Origin: Branchipolynoe longqiensis
Taxonomy: Eukaryota; Annelida; Polychaeta; Phyllodocida; Polynoidae
Assembly (NCBI GenBank): GCA_030323885.1
Contig: CM059198.1
Coordinates: forward strand, 54,796,417-54,860,416
Direction of reading: 5' to 3'
Length of the DNA: 64,000 nt
The notes beneath the pieces are model-generated. The model saw nothing but the letters and a program-made list of their open reading frames with translations. It had not been told where the DNA came from and ran no database searches. Shown piece by piece: positions 10,404-21,662 of the stretch. The position numbers and the translations under genes are program-made. Within the stretch, counting starts at the first letter, position 1. The number at the start of each line of letters is the position of its first letter.

Positions 10404-10601
10404 CAAGGCTGGCACATCAATATTGGCAAATATCTGACTAGCACTGTGATACCTAGGTAGATGGAGTAATAACCTCATAATGTCATTATATGCTACATTC
10501 AGTTTGTTAATGCTATACATTCTATAGTTCCACCAAATCTAGGCAGTATACAAGGGAGTACAAAAAGTCATAAATAAATTGTCCTTGACATCAGCTGTAC
10601 A
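10404..10601 (-). pseudogene. LINE reverse-transcriptase C-terminal remnant
   Basis: The minus strand reads KLNVAYNDIMRLLLHLPRYH then SASQIF, a segment typical of the region after the RT domain in many LINE ORF2 proteins. One in-frame TAG lies upstream (about 10545), and the downstream part is broken by a minisatellite unit. This is a different LINE family from the RTE-like one. Confidence 0.6.
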
Positions 10602-10632
10602 CATATGAAATTTCCTGATGAACATGTTTCCC

Positions 10633-10874
10633 ATATCAAGACGGGTACCGACTTGTGATAGAGCACAATCATGGTGACTTTATAACACTGCCCCACTGGG
10701 CACCATGACCCAATATCCCACTCAGTTGTGATACCAAGCAAACAAGCCCTTGCCTCATCCTATTAATAACGAGCGTCAGCCCAGACAGTGACATGTATCA
10801 ATTTTGATCAAGTCATTGGTTTGACTCGGATTGGATTCAAACCCAGTGTTCTTACGATTCGGTCATCCCGTTTA
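10633..10874 (-). mobile_element. SINE-A, diverged
   Basis: Antisense body blocks GACGGGTACCGACTTGTGA, CAATATCCCACTCAGT and GTCATTGGTTTGACTCGG occur in order, with small deletions. The head is degenerate. Confidence 0.75.
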
Positions 10875-11397
10875 GGACACTAGGAAATCACCAGTGTCTA
10901 AACTATAGGGGGTTGCGGAAATTCTACATCGATTGTCATGCTAGAATATTTTTCCTTCTCCCCCCCCCCCTCCCTACATCTCCCCCAATGATGCAGTGCA
11001 AACTCAGACTCTCAACTAGTAGCGGCCAACTAGTCCAAAACCCCCACCAACTACCAACTGAATGAGGGTGGAAATGCGTCTAGTTGGATCCTACTGAGAT
11101 ACATAATTAAACATTATTAACTTACTCACTCAACAGGCCCCCACCTGAAACTACTATAAAGATCAGTTCAACCACAAAGGCCCACCCTAGATCCCACTCA
11201 ATGAGTAGGCCTATATCACCACTAGAAAGACATTCAGTTATGCCCACCCACCTCCCTTACTAACCTTCACCATGCTGGTTTAACACAGATACCTCCCCAT
11301 ATGCTTCTTTTTCTCTTATCTCATTCTTTACCCATCATTAATATCAATTATTTGCTTATTATCTTGTAATTGTCTATCTATACTGCTGTAGCTTTGC
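10875..11397. other. Unassigned
   Basis: No gene or known repeat was recognised. A short C-rich run lies at 10960-10970. Confidence 0.4.
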
Positions 11398-11635
11398 TTA
11401 AGCTAAGATTTCATATGCGCGGCATAAAACATGCCATTCACATTCGCATCGATTGGTCCATTGAGTGATCCACTTTACCATCCATGCATTTGCATTTGCA
11501 TTTGCATTTGCATTCACGTCCGCATCCGCATCCAGACATATGTAAGCACCAGTGTGTGTTTACATGCTTTTCCATTTTTTGTCGCATTCATATTCACATT
11601 TGCATTCGCATACCATGTATATGGAATCTTAGCTT
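11398..11635. mobile_element. FB foldback element, short copy
   Basis: Inverted ends are AAGCTAAGATT and GGAATCTTAGCTT. The interior is GCATTT/GCATTC/GCATCC hexamer repeats, notably at 11486-11530. It shares the GTCGCATTC and CCATTTTTTG blocks with the copies at 21.7 and 45.8 kb. Confidence 0.7.
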
Positions 11636-12185
11636 CAGTTTGTGTTGGCAATTGCAAGGAGAGCATCAGCACTGACATGTTATTCAGAGGAATAAAGACA
11701 CTTAGAGAAAATAAAATAAAAATCAAATGGATGCGCTAATTATATAGTCGATTGACCTGCTATCACTTACAAACGATTCGTACTGGAACAACCTTTTCTA
11801 ACAGTTACTAACACACCAAAACTGCGTGTTGACAGTGGCTCTGAGTTGGTACTGAAACACACTCCAACAGGAAGTACTGTTTGATCCTCCAGGTGGCTGA
11901 CTTCCGGTCGCGTAAGAATCCAAATCCCCTTATCTCCGGGATTATCAGGAGAGACGCTCTCTTCACACCGGAAGTACGGTCACATCTTATCTAGTACGCA
12001 TGCACAAACTCGAGTTGAAAAAAAAACTTCGTTCTGTATCTCACTGCCTGGCTGTGCCTGTCTTTCTATCTTTTTCTGTCTCTGTCTGTCTATTTGTCTC
12101 CCTCTGTCCCTCTCTCTGTCGGTCTCTCTGCCTGTCTCGATGGCTGTCTTACTATCTTTCTGTCATTCCCTCTGTCTCTTTTTCT
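11636..12185. other. Unassigned; pyrimidine-rich TCTG tract
   Basis: Bases 12045-12185 are a degenerate TCTG/TCTC tract. The rest holds no feature I recognise. Confidence 0.45.
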
Positions 12186-12460
12186 CAGGGATGAAAGTGG
12201 TCTCTGGGAAAAAAAGCGGAAATGCTGATATTCTCCCATAGGTTTAGCATCTTCAGGGAATCGCGGAAAATTTCCGGAAGTCTGGTTTAATATATATTGG
12301 TATATGCTGATAGTGCTGTACCATTTGAAGCACACATTAGTAGTATACGCTGATGGTGCTGCAGCGTAAAACAACGTATTAGTAGGGCCTATACGTTGAT
12401 CGTGCTGCAGGATTGAAAAATCCCGGAAATCCGCGAAATCGCGCAGATCTTTCATCCCTG
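12186..12460. mobile_element. hAT-like MITE (CAGGGATGAAAG ends)
   Basis: Perfect 12-bp inverted ends CAGGGATGAAAG and CTTTCATCCCTG bound 275 bp. CAGGG ends are typical of hAT elements. A clear 8-bp duplication is not visible because it sits in a simple TCT-rich flank. Confidence 0.6.
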
Positions 12461-12544
12461 TTCTCTGTTTGTCGGTCGTTGTCGGTCTCTGTTTGCCGAT
12501 TCGGCCACCGCGTCCGGTCATATTTGTAAAGTTGAAAGAACGGA

Positions 12545-12655
12545 TCACTGCCTATCTGTATATGTGGCATTTCACCCGGTCAGTGCACCATACTACGACA
12601 ATCGACTCGTCCCCCTTGGAATTCTAAGTCTCATCCTTACAATTTCAAATTTCGG
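12545..12655 (-). mobile_element. SINE-B tail and linker fragment
   Basis: CTGTATATGTGGCATTTCA, GTCAGTGCACC and CTCGTCCCCCTTGGAATTC match the SINE-B tail-linker junction. Confidence 0.55.
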
Positions 12656-12669
12656 TAGATCATGGAAAT

Positions 12670-12960
12670 CGAACCCGCGGGTTCGAACCCTGGTCGAGTC
12701 AAACCAATGATTTACATCAAATTGATACTTGTCACTTCCTAGTCAGGTGCTTGGCATGATTAGGATATGGCAAGGACTGGCTGGCTCAGTGTCAGGATAA
12801 ATGTGACTGAGTGGGATATCAGGTCATGGTACTCACAGCCTGGTCTCCCAGTGAGGCAACATTATGAAACCACTATGAGTGTGAACTGTCACAAATCGGT
12901 ACCCGTCCTGATATGACCTTAGATCTTGCCAAGATGCAAAACGCTAACAACCAACGAACA
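12670..12960 (+). mobile_element. SINE-A2, 5'-truncated
   Basis: It starts in the A2-type arm (CGCGGGTTCGAACCCTGG), followed by a full SINE-A body and tail ending AACAACCAACG. Confidence 0.85.
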
Positions 12961-13009
12961 ATTGCAAATATGCAAGTAGGGCGCTTACAAGTTACAGTAC
13001 ATACACAGA

Positions 13010-13190
13010 GGTTCAGCACGATACATTGTGCAGCATGTACAGAATCCCAGTCATGGCACCAATGTCATGGAAGCTGGGGTTGAAAATGAAAGGAAACATC
13101 ATACTTAGAGAGGGATCAGAACCCCAGATGTCTGCCATTCTGGTGCTAGCGCCCTACCATTAGATTATCTGGGCTTCCTGGTGCAACCAA
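13010..13190 (-). mobile_element. SINE-B, diverged
   Basis: The linker block (TGTACAGAATCCCAGTCATGG), a tRNA-like antisense part and GGGCTTCCTGGTG are recognisable at reduced similarity. Its tail runs directly into the minisatellite at 13190-13535. Confidence 0.55.
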
Positions 13191-13535
13191 CCTACGCTCT
13201 TACCTGTGTATGTGTCATTTCACCTGGGGAGATCAATGCACCTCACTACACAACCCACCTACCCACACCTACCTGTGTATGTGGCATTTCAGCTTGAGAC
13301 AGTCAGTGCACCTCACTACACAACCCACCTACCCACACCTACCTGTGTATGTGACATTTCACCTTGAGACAGTCAGTGCACCTCACTACACAACCCACCT
13401 ACCCACACCTACTTGGGTATGTGGCATTTCAGCTTGAGACAGTCAGTGCACCTCACTACACAACCCACCTACCCACACCTACCTGTGTATGTGGCATTTC
13501 AGCTTGAGACAGTCAGTGCACCTCATGCATGGAGA
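13190..13535. repeat. SINE-B-tail minisatellite, about 64-bp unit
   Basis: About 5 units read ACCTACCTGTGTATGTGGCA, then TTTCAGCTTGAGACAGTCAG and TGCACCTCACTACACAACCC. The array occupies the exact place of the tail of the adjacent SINE-B. Confidence 0.8.
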
Positions 13536-13623
13536 GGCTCTGGTGTGCACGTGACCACCTGAGCAGTGTTTGCCGTGCTGATGATGGCAAGTGAGCTGAT
13601 ACCAAGCGCGGTGGTCGAGTCGA

Positions 13624-13965
13624 TAAGAAAGTTTGTTTTATTTAACAATGCCTCTAGAGCGCATTGATTTTTATCATCAGCTATTGGACATGAAGGATGT
13701 GGTCATTCTGACAAATTTCTTTGGAGGAAACTTGCCACCGCCACATAGGCTACTCCTTCCGATAAGCAGCAGGGGGTCTTTTATATGCACTTTCCAACAG
13801 ACAGGACAGCACATACCACAGCCTTTGATGAACCAGTTGTGAACCACTGGTTGGAACGGAAAGTAGCCGCAAACTGGAAATGGGTCCACTGAGCAGGATC
13901 GATAGGATGACCCACACCTTCACAGGTGGACACTCTACTGCCTGAGCTAAGTCCCGCTCCCTATT
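13624..13965 (-). mobile_element. SINE-D, mollusc-type SINE
   Basis: On the minus strand an A-box-like TTAGCTCAGGCAGTAGAG heads the element. The body runs to TTGTTAAATAAAACAAAC. The blocks GATTTTTATCATCAGCTATTG, GGCTACTCCTTCCGA and ATATGCACTTTCC resemble a SINE I recall as widespread in molluscs. That resemblance is from memory and unverified. Confidence 0.65.
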
Positions 13966-13999
13966 CGCGTGAGTCGCAGCGCCAGGCTTCTCGCCGCGG

Positions 14000-14170
14000 T
14001 CTGGTAGGCTCGGGGAGTTCGAAAAATCCCTGGCTTAGGAGTATCGCCAAACTCGTGTAGACCAATGACATGATAACAAAAAATATGGATACTTGTTGCG
14101 CCTAGTCTCGGTCGTTCGGCATCATTAACATTTAGGAATAGGGCAAAGGACTGGTTATTGAACTCAGTAC
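14000..14170 (+). mobile_element. SINE-A, very diverged
   Basis: Weak matches in order: GGGAGTTCGAAAAATCCC, ACCAATGACAT, ATGGATACTTGTTGCGCCTA, TCGGCATCATTAACATTTAG and GGCAAAGGACTGGTTA. Confidence 0.5.
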
Positions 14171-14697
14171 ATTCAGTGATTATATGCTGCCCTTTTGTTG
14201 CTGTGGAACCGGTCCCAGACGTTCCACATGGGAAATGCAGTAGATTGGCGCCCCAGTGAGGAAGGTGTAATTGGACGAAAAGCCGCATAATTATGTTCAC
14301 TTGATGGCTAATTTGTCAACATCCTTAGCCCACTCATGGATCTGCCCGCTTAATGCAGCTTTTCATGGTTAATGAAATTCCTCTACACTCCAACTATTGC
14401 AATCAAGTGTTCAAATTTCTATTCCAGTTGAATAATATCTTTTTTTCAGCCCCGAGGCGCCGGTCTTCCGGCCTTAACACTTATGGTGCATATGAACTAT
14501 TTATGGATGAGATGATGAGATGGAATGAACAATTTAGACAATAGCAGGTTGAAATCAGGCATTATAAATATAATGGGGATCTTATTTTGTACATGTAGAC
14601 TGGAGAATAGCCATTTACCTTTAGACTGTGTCATTGATTTGATGATCATACCTGTGAGGAGACATTAATATAATGGGCATGACTTGCTGACAAAATA
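14171..14697. other. Unassigned
   Basis: No gene or known repeat was recognised in this stretch. Confidence 0.35.
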
Positions 14698-15105
14698 TAG
14701 ATAAAAGATTCACCCTGTACTTCCAGTACAGGGGTGAACGACAACATAGTCTAAATACGGGAGAAAATAGCGTTAGTATGGAACAACAAGTACAATGCCT
14801 GACACCAGTGTCAAATGATTACTTATATCAGCACAGAGTTGGTGAAATGGGAGAGAATGCAAAAAGACAAGATGGTGGCCAGAGAACGCCATCGATTTCA
14901 CATTTAAATCTTATTAAACTAGATATTATATTATATTTTTCAACTCAAAGGTAGCGGGCTATCAATAAGACATATGTAAAGAATATTTGTTGCTTCTTAG
15001 ATTGTGAAATTAGGCTCTCAATTCATTAACCCACTTTTTCGACCGTTTTTATATAGGGTTGGTATTCACCCGTGTACTGCGAGTAGCGAGTGAATCCTTT
15101 ATCTA
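14698..15105. mobile_element. MITE-2 copy 1
   Basis: Inverted ends TAGATAAAAGATTCACCC and GAATCCTTTATCTA span 408 bp, with a near 9-bp duplication (GACAAAATA / GGTCAAATA). The interior shares GACAAGATGGYGGCC with the other two copies. Confidence 0.8.
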
Positions 15106-15151
15106 GGTCAAATATAGCTTTGTCATATCATGGTTCTAGTTTCAGCACCTT

Positions 15152-15625
15152 ATAATGGCTGCTGCTATTTGTGTTGTTAGTAAGGTGTGTGGCGCGGAGG
15201 GTAAATATATTTTAAATAGACAAATAAGTGTTCACACTTCCTGTCTACCAATCACTATATCACTATATAATTATACAAGTTCAAAACAGTTCATAGGGTC
15301 ATGAGATGAGGTTGTCGCCAACGGATATTGCTCATTTGTGCATCAAACTTTGGGTGTTGGAGAATGATAAACTACATGACATTCACGTGATTGTATAATG
15401 GCTGCTGCTATTTGTGTTGTTAGTAAGGTGTGTGGCGCGGAGGGTAAATATATTTTAAATAGACAAATAAGTGTTCACACTTCCTGTCTACCAATCACTA
15501 TATCACTATATAATTATACAAGTTCATGAGATGAGGTTGTCGCCAACGGATATTGCTCATTTGTGCATCAAACTTTGGGTGTTGGAGAATGATAAACTAC
15601 ATGACATTCACGTGATTGTATAATG
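15152..15625. repeat. Direct tandem duplication, about 240-bp unit
   Basis: TATAATGGCTGCTGCTATTT to CACGTGATTGTATAATG occurs twice, back to back (about 15152-15393 and 15394-15625). The first unit has 18 extra bases (AAAACAGTTCATAGGGTC) and the units otherwise look identical, so the duplication is recent. Confidence 0.85.
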
Positions 15626-15629
15626 ACAT

Positions 15630-15966
15630 CACACCAGACGCGGTGGCCGAATCGTTAGTGTGCAGGCCTCCACATACGGGAGATCAGGAGTTCAATTCCT
15701 AGTCGAGTCAAACCAATGACTTACAAAATTGATACTTGTCGCTTCCTAGCTTGGCACTCGTCATTAATAGGATATGGCAATGACTGGTTAGGTCAGTGTC
15801 AGGATAATGTGACTGAGTGGGATATCGGGTCATGGTGCTGGTGGCTTGATTTCCCAGCAGGGCAGCACTATAAAGTCGCCTTGAGTGCACACTGTCACAA
15901 GTCGTTACGTGTCCTGATATGACCTTAGATGTTGCCAGGACGTAAAACGCCAACATTCATCCATCC
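15630..15966 (+). mobile_element. SINE-A, near full length
   Basis: Complete order: A box GGTGGCCGAATCGTTAG, B box GGAGTTCAATTCC, GAGTCAAACCAATGACTTAC, a conserved central body, TATGACCTTAGATGTTGCC, and a CAAC-rich end. Length is about 335 bp. Confidence 0.9.
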
Positions 15967-16099
15967 CTAATCACGTCACATAATATTAATATGGATAATT
16001 CAGCACCAAACCAGCAGGCGGGGAGCGGTCATTTCACCAACCCTTGGTGCGAATCTAATGAATATTCCCACACCGCCCGGCTCTTAGATAGTGTGTTAG

Positions 16100-16472
16100 A
16101 TTAAATTAGTGTGTTTGCACTTCAAATATCTCAAAAGTTACTTCAAACTAAAGAACGGTAGATTATAACGATCAACCTAATATATTTATCTCAGAAAATG
16201 ACAGAAACTGAAAATCATCGGACTATGCAACTTTAAGCACTTGACGCTACAAAGAAGGGAATACTAAGTGAATTTAACAGAACCTGTTACTGCTGAAACC
16301 TATGGTGTCAGAGTGTTGATGTCTTTGCCAAAATTAATTTGGCATGATTTAAATTCAAATATCTCCAAGGTTGGCCATATATAATAAAAGTCACTTCAAA
16401 CCAAAGTAAAGTAGATTATAATGATTTATCTCAGACACTCAAAACCCATCGGACTATGCAACTTTAAAAATA
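16100..16472. mobile_element. Two partial MITE-1 copies in tandem
   Basis: Right-end halves finishing CATCGGACTATGCAACTTTAA occur at about 16226 and 16449, in the same orientation, each preceded by the ATTTATCTCAGA block. Confidence 0.75.
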
Positions 16473-16577
16473 CAATGAATAATCCTATATAAGGAATACG
16501 CGATCTAACCCCACGTGACTGGATAGCATCACGTGACTGCATAGAAATCACGTCACTACAGGACGGTGCAGTGCAGC

Positions 16578-17079
16578 CCGGTGTGGCGGTTTCAGCTCAC
16601 TGTCAGTTTCAGCCGTGCGCATAGACTCAAACTCAAGGCATTGTCAATGGTCGTGAGCAATCTTCATACAGAAAATACAGAAAAAGTGAAATATCTCTAA
16701 GACCACACCACCTATTATTATGCTTGGTACACATATAGAAAACATCTTTACCAAAAGGATTATATTACATTTATAAGGTTAGGGTTCTTGCTTTCTATTA
16801 ATTTTGAATAAAACTAATGTTTGCACTGTGCGTACCGTCAAACTCAAGGCATTGTCAATGGTGGTGAGCAATCTTCATACAGAAAATCCAGGAAAAGTGA
16901 AATATCTCTAAAACCACACCACCTAGAAACAAATCGCTTAGGACACATATAGAAAACATCTTTACCAAAAACATTATATTAAATTTATAAGGTTAGTGAC
17001 TCACGACCATTGACAATGCCTTGAGTTTGAGTCTATGCGCACGGCTGAAACTGCCAGTGAGCTGAAACCGCCACACCGG
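16578..17079. mobile_element. MITE-3 with about 75-bp inverted repeats
   Basis: It starts CCGGTGTGGCGGTTTCAGCT and ends with the inverse. The inverted match continues through GCGCATAGACTCAAACTCAAG and ATTGTCAATGGTCGTGAG. An internal direct repeat of the 'aaactcaaggcattgtcaat' block lies at about 16836. Confidence 0.8.
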
Positions 17080-17099
17080 TTCTAACTAGAGCTGATGCA

Positions 17100-17410
17100 G
17101 TGTAAAGCCCCGCCCACGCCCACGCCCACGCCCACGCTCCCACCCGCTGCCCACGCCCACCCAGGCCGCCAGAGTTATTTTTAGTTCGTGGGGTGGCCGG
17201 CAGGGGACGGTAAAATAGGGCGGAAATCAATAGATGTTGCGAGCGGGAGAAGAGGCGATAGATCTACCTTCTTCACCCCGCCTCAGTCACAGCCAGCCGA
17301 GGCTAACCCCCCCCCCCCTTTTGGACCCCTGCCCCCCCCCCCAAAGCCCCTTAGACCTCCCCACTAACCCCTCTATACCCCCCCCCCCCCCACCCCGACA
17401 CCTACACCTA
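17100..17410. other. C-rich low-complexity DNA
   Basis: CGCCCA hexamer repeats at 17108-17150, then long C runs at 17310-17400. No gene was recognised. Confidence 0.5.
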
Positions 17411-17765
17411 CACACCAGACGGCCGAATGCGTTGAGCGTCCGTCTCCCCTTTTGCTAGATCGCGGGATTCGAACCAACCAGTTCGAACCCTTGTCGAGTC
17501 AAACTAATGACTTAAACATTGATACTGTATTGTCGCTTCCTAGCCTCGTGCTCAGCATTATTAGGATAGCCTAAGGACTGATTGACTCAGTGTCAGGATA
17601 ATGTGACTGAGTGGGATATCAGGCCATGGTGTCAGCGGCCTGATTTCCCAGTGTGGCAGCACCATAAAGTCGCCATGAGTGCGCACTGTCACAAGTCGGT
17701 ATCGGTTCTGATATGACCTTAGATGTTGCCAGGAGGTAAAAACTCCAACAAACATACAAACACAC
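17411..17765 (+). mobile_element. SINE-A2, near full length
   Basis: The head GGCCGAATGCGTTGAGCGTC resembles a Leu/Ser-type tRNA 5' part, then a long arm and TTCGAACCC. The SINE-A body follows, ending ACTCCAACAAACATACA. Confidence 0.85.
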
Positions 17766-18510
17766 CGCCCCCACCTCACCCCACCTCCCCATGCCCCACC
17801 TCACCCCACCTCCCCATGCCCCACCTCACCCTACCTCCCCATGCCCCACCTCACCCTACCTCCTCATGCCCCACCTCACCCCACCTCCTCATGCCCCACC
17901 TCACCCCACCTCCCCATGCCCCACTTCACCCTACCTCCCCATGCCCCACCTCACCCTACCTCCTCATGCCCCACCTCACCCCACCTCCTCATGCCCCACC
18001 TCACCCCACCTCCCCATGCCCCACCTCTCCATGCCCAACCTCACCCCACCTCCCCATGCCCCACCTCACCCCACCTCCCCATGCCCCACCTCACCCCACC
18101 TCCCATGCCCCACCTCACCCTACCTCCCCATGTCCCACCTCACCCTACCTCCCCATGCCCCACCTCAACCCACCTCCTCATGCCCCACCTCACCCCACCT
18201 CCCCATGCCCCACCTCTCCATGCCCAACCTCACCCCACCTCCCCATGCCCCACCTCACCCCACCTCCCCATGCCCCACCTCATCCCACCTCATCCCACCT
18301 CCCCATGCCCCACCTCACCCTACCTCCCCATGCCCCACCTCACCCCACCTCCCCATGCCCCACCTCACCCCACCTCCCCATGCCCCACTTCTCCATGCCC
18401 CACCTCACTCCACCTCCCCATGCCCCACCTCACCCCACCTCCCCCATGCCCCACCTCACCCCACCTCCCCATTGCCCCACCTCACCCCACCTCCCCATGC
18501 CCCACCGCTC
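17766..18510. repeat. 25-bp minisatellite CCCCATGCCCCACCTCACCC
   Basis: About 30 units of a 25-bp C-rich repeat, with variants (CTCACCCTACC, CTCTCCATGCCCAA). Three overlapping His/Pro/Thr-rich open frames across it are artefacts of a repeat with few stop codons. Confidence 0.9.
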
Positions 18511-18589
18511 CCTTCGCTCCCTCAGCATGCCGTAGCCTGTCGGCCTGAGAGCTGAACGAGCCTAAATGATTGCACGCTTGATTGACTGT

Positions 18590-18860
18590 ATTGATACTTG
18601 TGACAGTGCACATTCATGGTAGCTTTATAGTGATACCGCTTGATTGATTCATTGATTGAATGACTGGCTTTACATCCAAGTAATGCCTTCAGATCATATG
18701 AGTATTGATACTTGTGATAGTGCACATTCAAGGTAGCTTTATAGTGATACCGCTTGATTGATGAATTGATTGAATGACTGGCTTTACGTCCAAATAATGA
18801 CTTCAGATCATATCACTATGGGCATTGACTTGTGACAATGCCTTGTGGTCATTCCACTGC
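18590..18860 (-). mobile_element. Diverged SINE-A pieces, duplicated in tandem
   Basis: Two units of about 118 bp each carry TTGATACTTGTGACAGTGCA, CATTCATGGTAGCTTTATAG and TGATTGAATGACTGGCTTTAC. This resembles the antisense SINE-A 3' half. Confidence 0.55.
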
Positions 18861-19394
18861 CTAGAAAACTAGCTAAAACACCACATATATTAAAATAAAC
18901 ACACTGAATGCATACACTGACCAGATATATCACACACTCTGAGTTAGCTGGATGTAATAACAATATATAATTTTATCTTAAAATTGTCCTTGTAATTAAA
19001 TAGAGTAAATTACTGAAATTAAGCATGGCCGGAAAATCAGTGTAGCAGCGCTGAAAAAAGACTGCATTCAGATTAATAGAAAAAATGTTTACCAAAAAAT
19101 AAATAAATAAAAACATCAGTGTCGCGCTCATAGTGAGTCAGAATGAGAAGGTTTGAGGCTAGACTGTAGCATCGTCTACACATCACGCGGGGCTTGGAGC
19201 AGACGACATATTGATTTCGAAGGGGAAGGGTAATACATAACTGAAGACAGGACATACATTACAAGACTGATGGCAGTCAGGTTCTCTGGAGATGCATGCT
19301 GGCAGATGGGTTTCAGCCGGTGACAGGATGCAAGATGAAGTAGTCCCTGGGTTACATGCGCACGGCCCACCTTGGATATTATAATGCACAGGGC
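18861..19394. other. Unassigned
   Basis: No gene or known repeat was recognised. It is AT-rich up to about 19.1 kb. Confidence 0.35.
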
Positions 19395-19960
19395 CTTAGT
19401 TTATTGGGGGTTTACGTTCATGACCTTACATGTGACTGGGCATGCAATACCCTGACGGACAAACGAACCAATTTGTGGTGGGTGCACTGATGGCGACTTT
19501 ATAGTGGTGCCACACTCGGATACCATGCGCCGGTACCAGAACCCGATATCCCACTAAAGTCACATTATCCTGATGCCGAGTTCGCTTTGTTTGTTGGTGA
19601 TTTACGTCCTAGCAAAATCTAAGATCAGGACGGGTACCGACTTGTGACAGTGTACAATCAGAGCGACTTCATAGTGCTACTTCCACTGCGACACGGGGTC
19701 TCTCGCACCATGCCCCAATATCCCACTCAGTCATATTATCTTGATACTGAACACATTAGTCCTTGCCTTATCCTAGTAATCCTGAGCGCCAGGCTAGAAT
19801 ATCCCACTCAGTCACATTATTCTGACACTGACTCAACTAGTGTTTACCCTATCACCAAGCAGTTACCAACTTGGGTCAATTTTTGGTTCGACTCGGCCGG
19901 GGATCGCTCCCACAGACTTTTGCATTAGAAGCGGATGCACTAGCTACTCAACCATCCTGT
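19395..19960 (-). mobile_element. Two adjacent antisense SINE-A copies
   Basis: A diverged 3' part at about 19395-19575 (GCGACTTTATAGTGGTGCC, CCGATATCCC) is followed by a longer copy at 19586-19960. The second has an internal duplication of the ATATCCCACTCAGTCA block near 19798. Confidence 0.75.
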
Positions 19961-20278
19961 CAGATTTGTAAAAAGCCAATTATTTCTGAGATGTAAAGTT
20001 GGAGGAAACCTGCAGTGAATGCCATTTGAATAGTGCATTACAACATAAGCATAAAATAAACGCTATTCAGATCCCACAATGCACTGCCCGCCCCCTACAA
20101 ACACATCCACTAATGCCTAAATCTAGCACAGTAAATCTAGCACCGTAAATCTAGCACAGTAAATATCTCCACAGGAAGCAAGACTAAAATCCAGCCACAT
20201 AATGCTTCACGTCTGAGATACCAGGTGATATCCACCCAACCACTAGTAGTCAGGCCTTTCGCCATATTAGGGTCATGG
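19961..20278. other. Unassigned; 14-bp triple repeat
   Basis: AAATCTAGCACAGT occurs three times at about 20118-20163. Otherwise not recognised. Confidence 0.45.
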
Positions 20279-20635
20279 TGATTGTTTGTTTGTTTGTTGT
20301 TGTTTCAGGTCCTAGCAACATCTAAGGTCACATCAGGTACCGACTTGTGACAGTGTGCACTCATGGTGACTTCATAGTGCTGCCCCACTGGGAGACCAGG
20401 CCACCAGCACCATGACCTGATATCCCACTCGGTCACATTATCCTGACACCGAGCCAACCAGTCCTTGTCCTATCCTAATAATGCCGAGCACCTGGCTAGG
20501 AAGCGACAAGTATACATTTTTAAGTCATTGGTTTGACTTGACTACGGTTCGAACCCACAAACCCATGGGTTTAGATCTCCCCATCTCCGAAAACAGGATC
20601 CCGACGCTCAACTCATTCAGCATCCTGTCTGGTCG
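20279..20635 (-). mobile_element. SINE-A2, near full length
   Basis: It starts with TTTG repeats, then the antisense body, and ends in the A2 head TCAACTCATTCAGCATCCTG and TCTGGTC. Confidence 0.9.
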
Positions 20636-20908
20636 GGTCATGGTGAAGCACACTGCACACGATTGTGCATAAATACAGGAAGTGGCGTTTTAATTAATGT
20701 AGAATAGTTGTTAGTACAATTTCTCTGCTGCCCAATTCAAAAACAAATATGGAGTGAACTAAGTGTGGTCATCAGATTGAGTGACATTAAAGAATACGGC
20801 CTATATTGAAGGATGTTGTATGGGGAGGGGGGGGGGGGGGACTTTCAATCCACTTCTGGGCATGTAAACACGCCGAGCCACAGCTGCAGTTACTCCTCAG
20901 GGACCATC
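20636..20908. other. Unassigned; poly-G run
   Basis: A G run lies at 20820-20840. The last 45 bases (GCCACAGCTGCAG ... CAGGGACCATCCCACC) resemble the sequence beyond the head of the SINE-A2 at 28.5 kb. Confidence 0.4.
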
Positions 20909-21655
20909 CCACCGGATAAGATGGCCGAATCGGTGAGAGCGTTGGCTGTCTTCCCGTGCGGTTGAGTCAAACCAAAGACTTACCAAATTTATACTTGCTG
21001 CTACCTAGCCTGGCGCTCGGTATCACTAGGGTAGGGCAAGGACTGGTTTGCTCAGTATCAAGATAATGCGACTGAGTGTGACATTGGGCCGTGGTGCCAG
21101 CAGACTACTAGTTAGATACAAGATTCACCCCGTACTGCTGCAGGAGGGGGGTGCAAACCAACCCTATGTAAAAGCTGTCGAAAATGCGGGTCAAAGAATT
21201 GAGAGCCTAATTTCACAATCCAAGAAGCAACATTTATTCTTTACATATGTATTATTGATAGACCGCTACCTTTGAGTTGAAAAATATAATATAATATCTA
21301 GTTTAATAAGATTTACAAGTGAAATCGACGGCGTTCTGTGGCCGCCATCTTGTCTTTTTGCATTCTCTCCCATTTCACCAACTCTGTGCCTACACGGGAA
21401 GCCATTTGATACTGGAGCCACAGTTTCTAGGTCATGTTCCATACTAACGCTATTTTCGCCCGTATTTATATAAGGCTGGTCTTCACCCGTGTACTACAAG
21501 TACCGGGTGAATCTTTTATCTAACTACTAGTCTACTAGTCTACTAGTCTCCCCATGGGGTGGCACTATGGTCTCGCTATGAATGAGCGCTGTCATAAGTC
21601 AGTACGCGTCCTGATATGACTGTAGATGTTGCTGGGACATAAGACCCAAACAAAC
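20909..21655 (+). mobile_element. SINE-A interrupted by MITE-2
   Basis: The head and body at 20909-21112 stop at GTGGTGCCAGCAGAC. They resume at 21532-21655 with CCATGGGGTGGCACTATGG through GATATGACTGTAGATGTTGC. Confidence 0.8.
21113..21522. mobile_element. MITE-2 copy 2, perfect 9-bp duplication
   Basis: Ends are TAGATACAAGATTCACCC and GAATCTTTTATCTA. ACTACTAGT flanks both sides exactly (21104-21112, 21523-21531). It is inserted into a SINE-A. Confidence 0.9.
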
Positions 21656-21662
21656 GAAGCTA

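Noticed and set aside
17723..18555. Three overlapping open frames of 235-270 residues rich in Pro, His and Thr
   Set aside because: They are the three readings of one 25-bp C-rich minisatellite. All three frames open at once is the mark of repeat composition, not coding.
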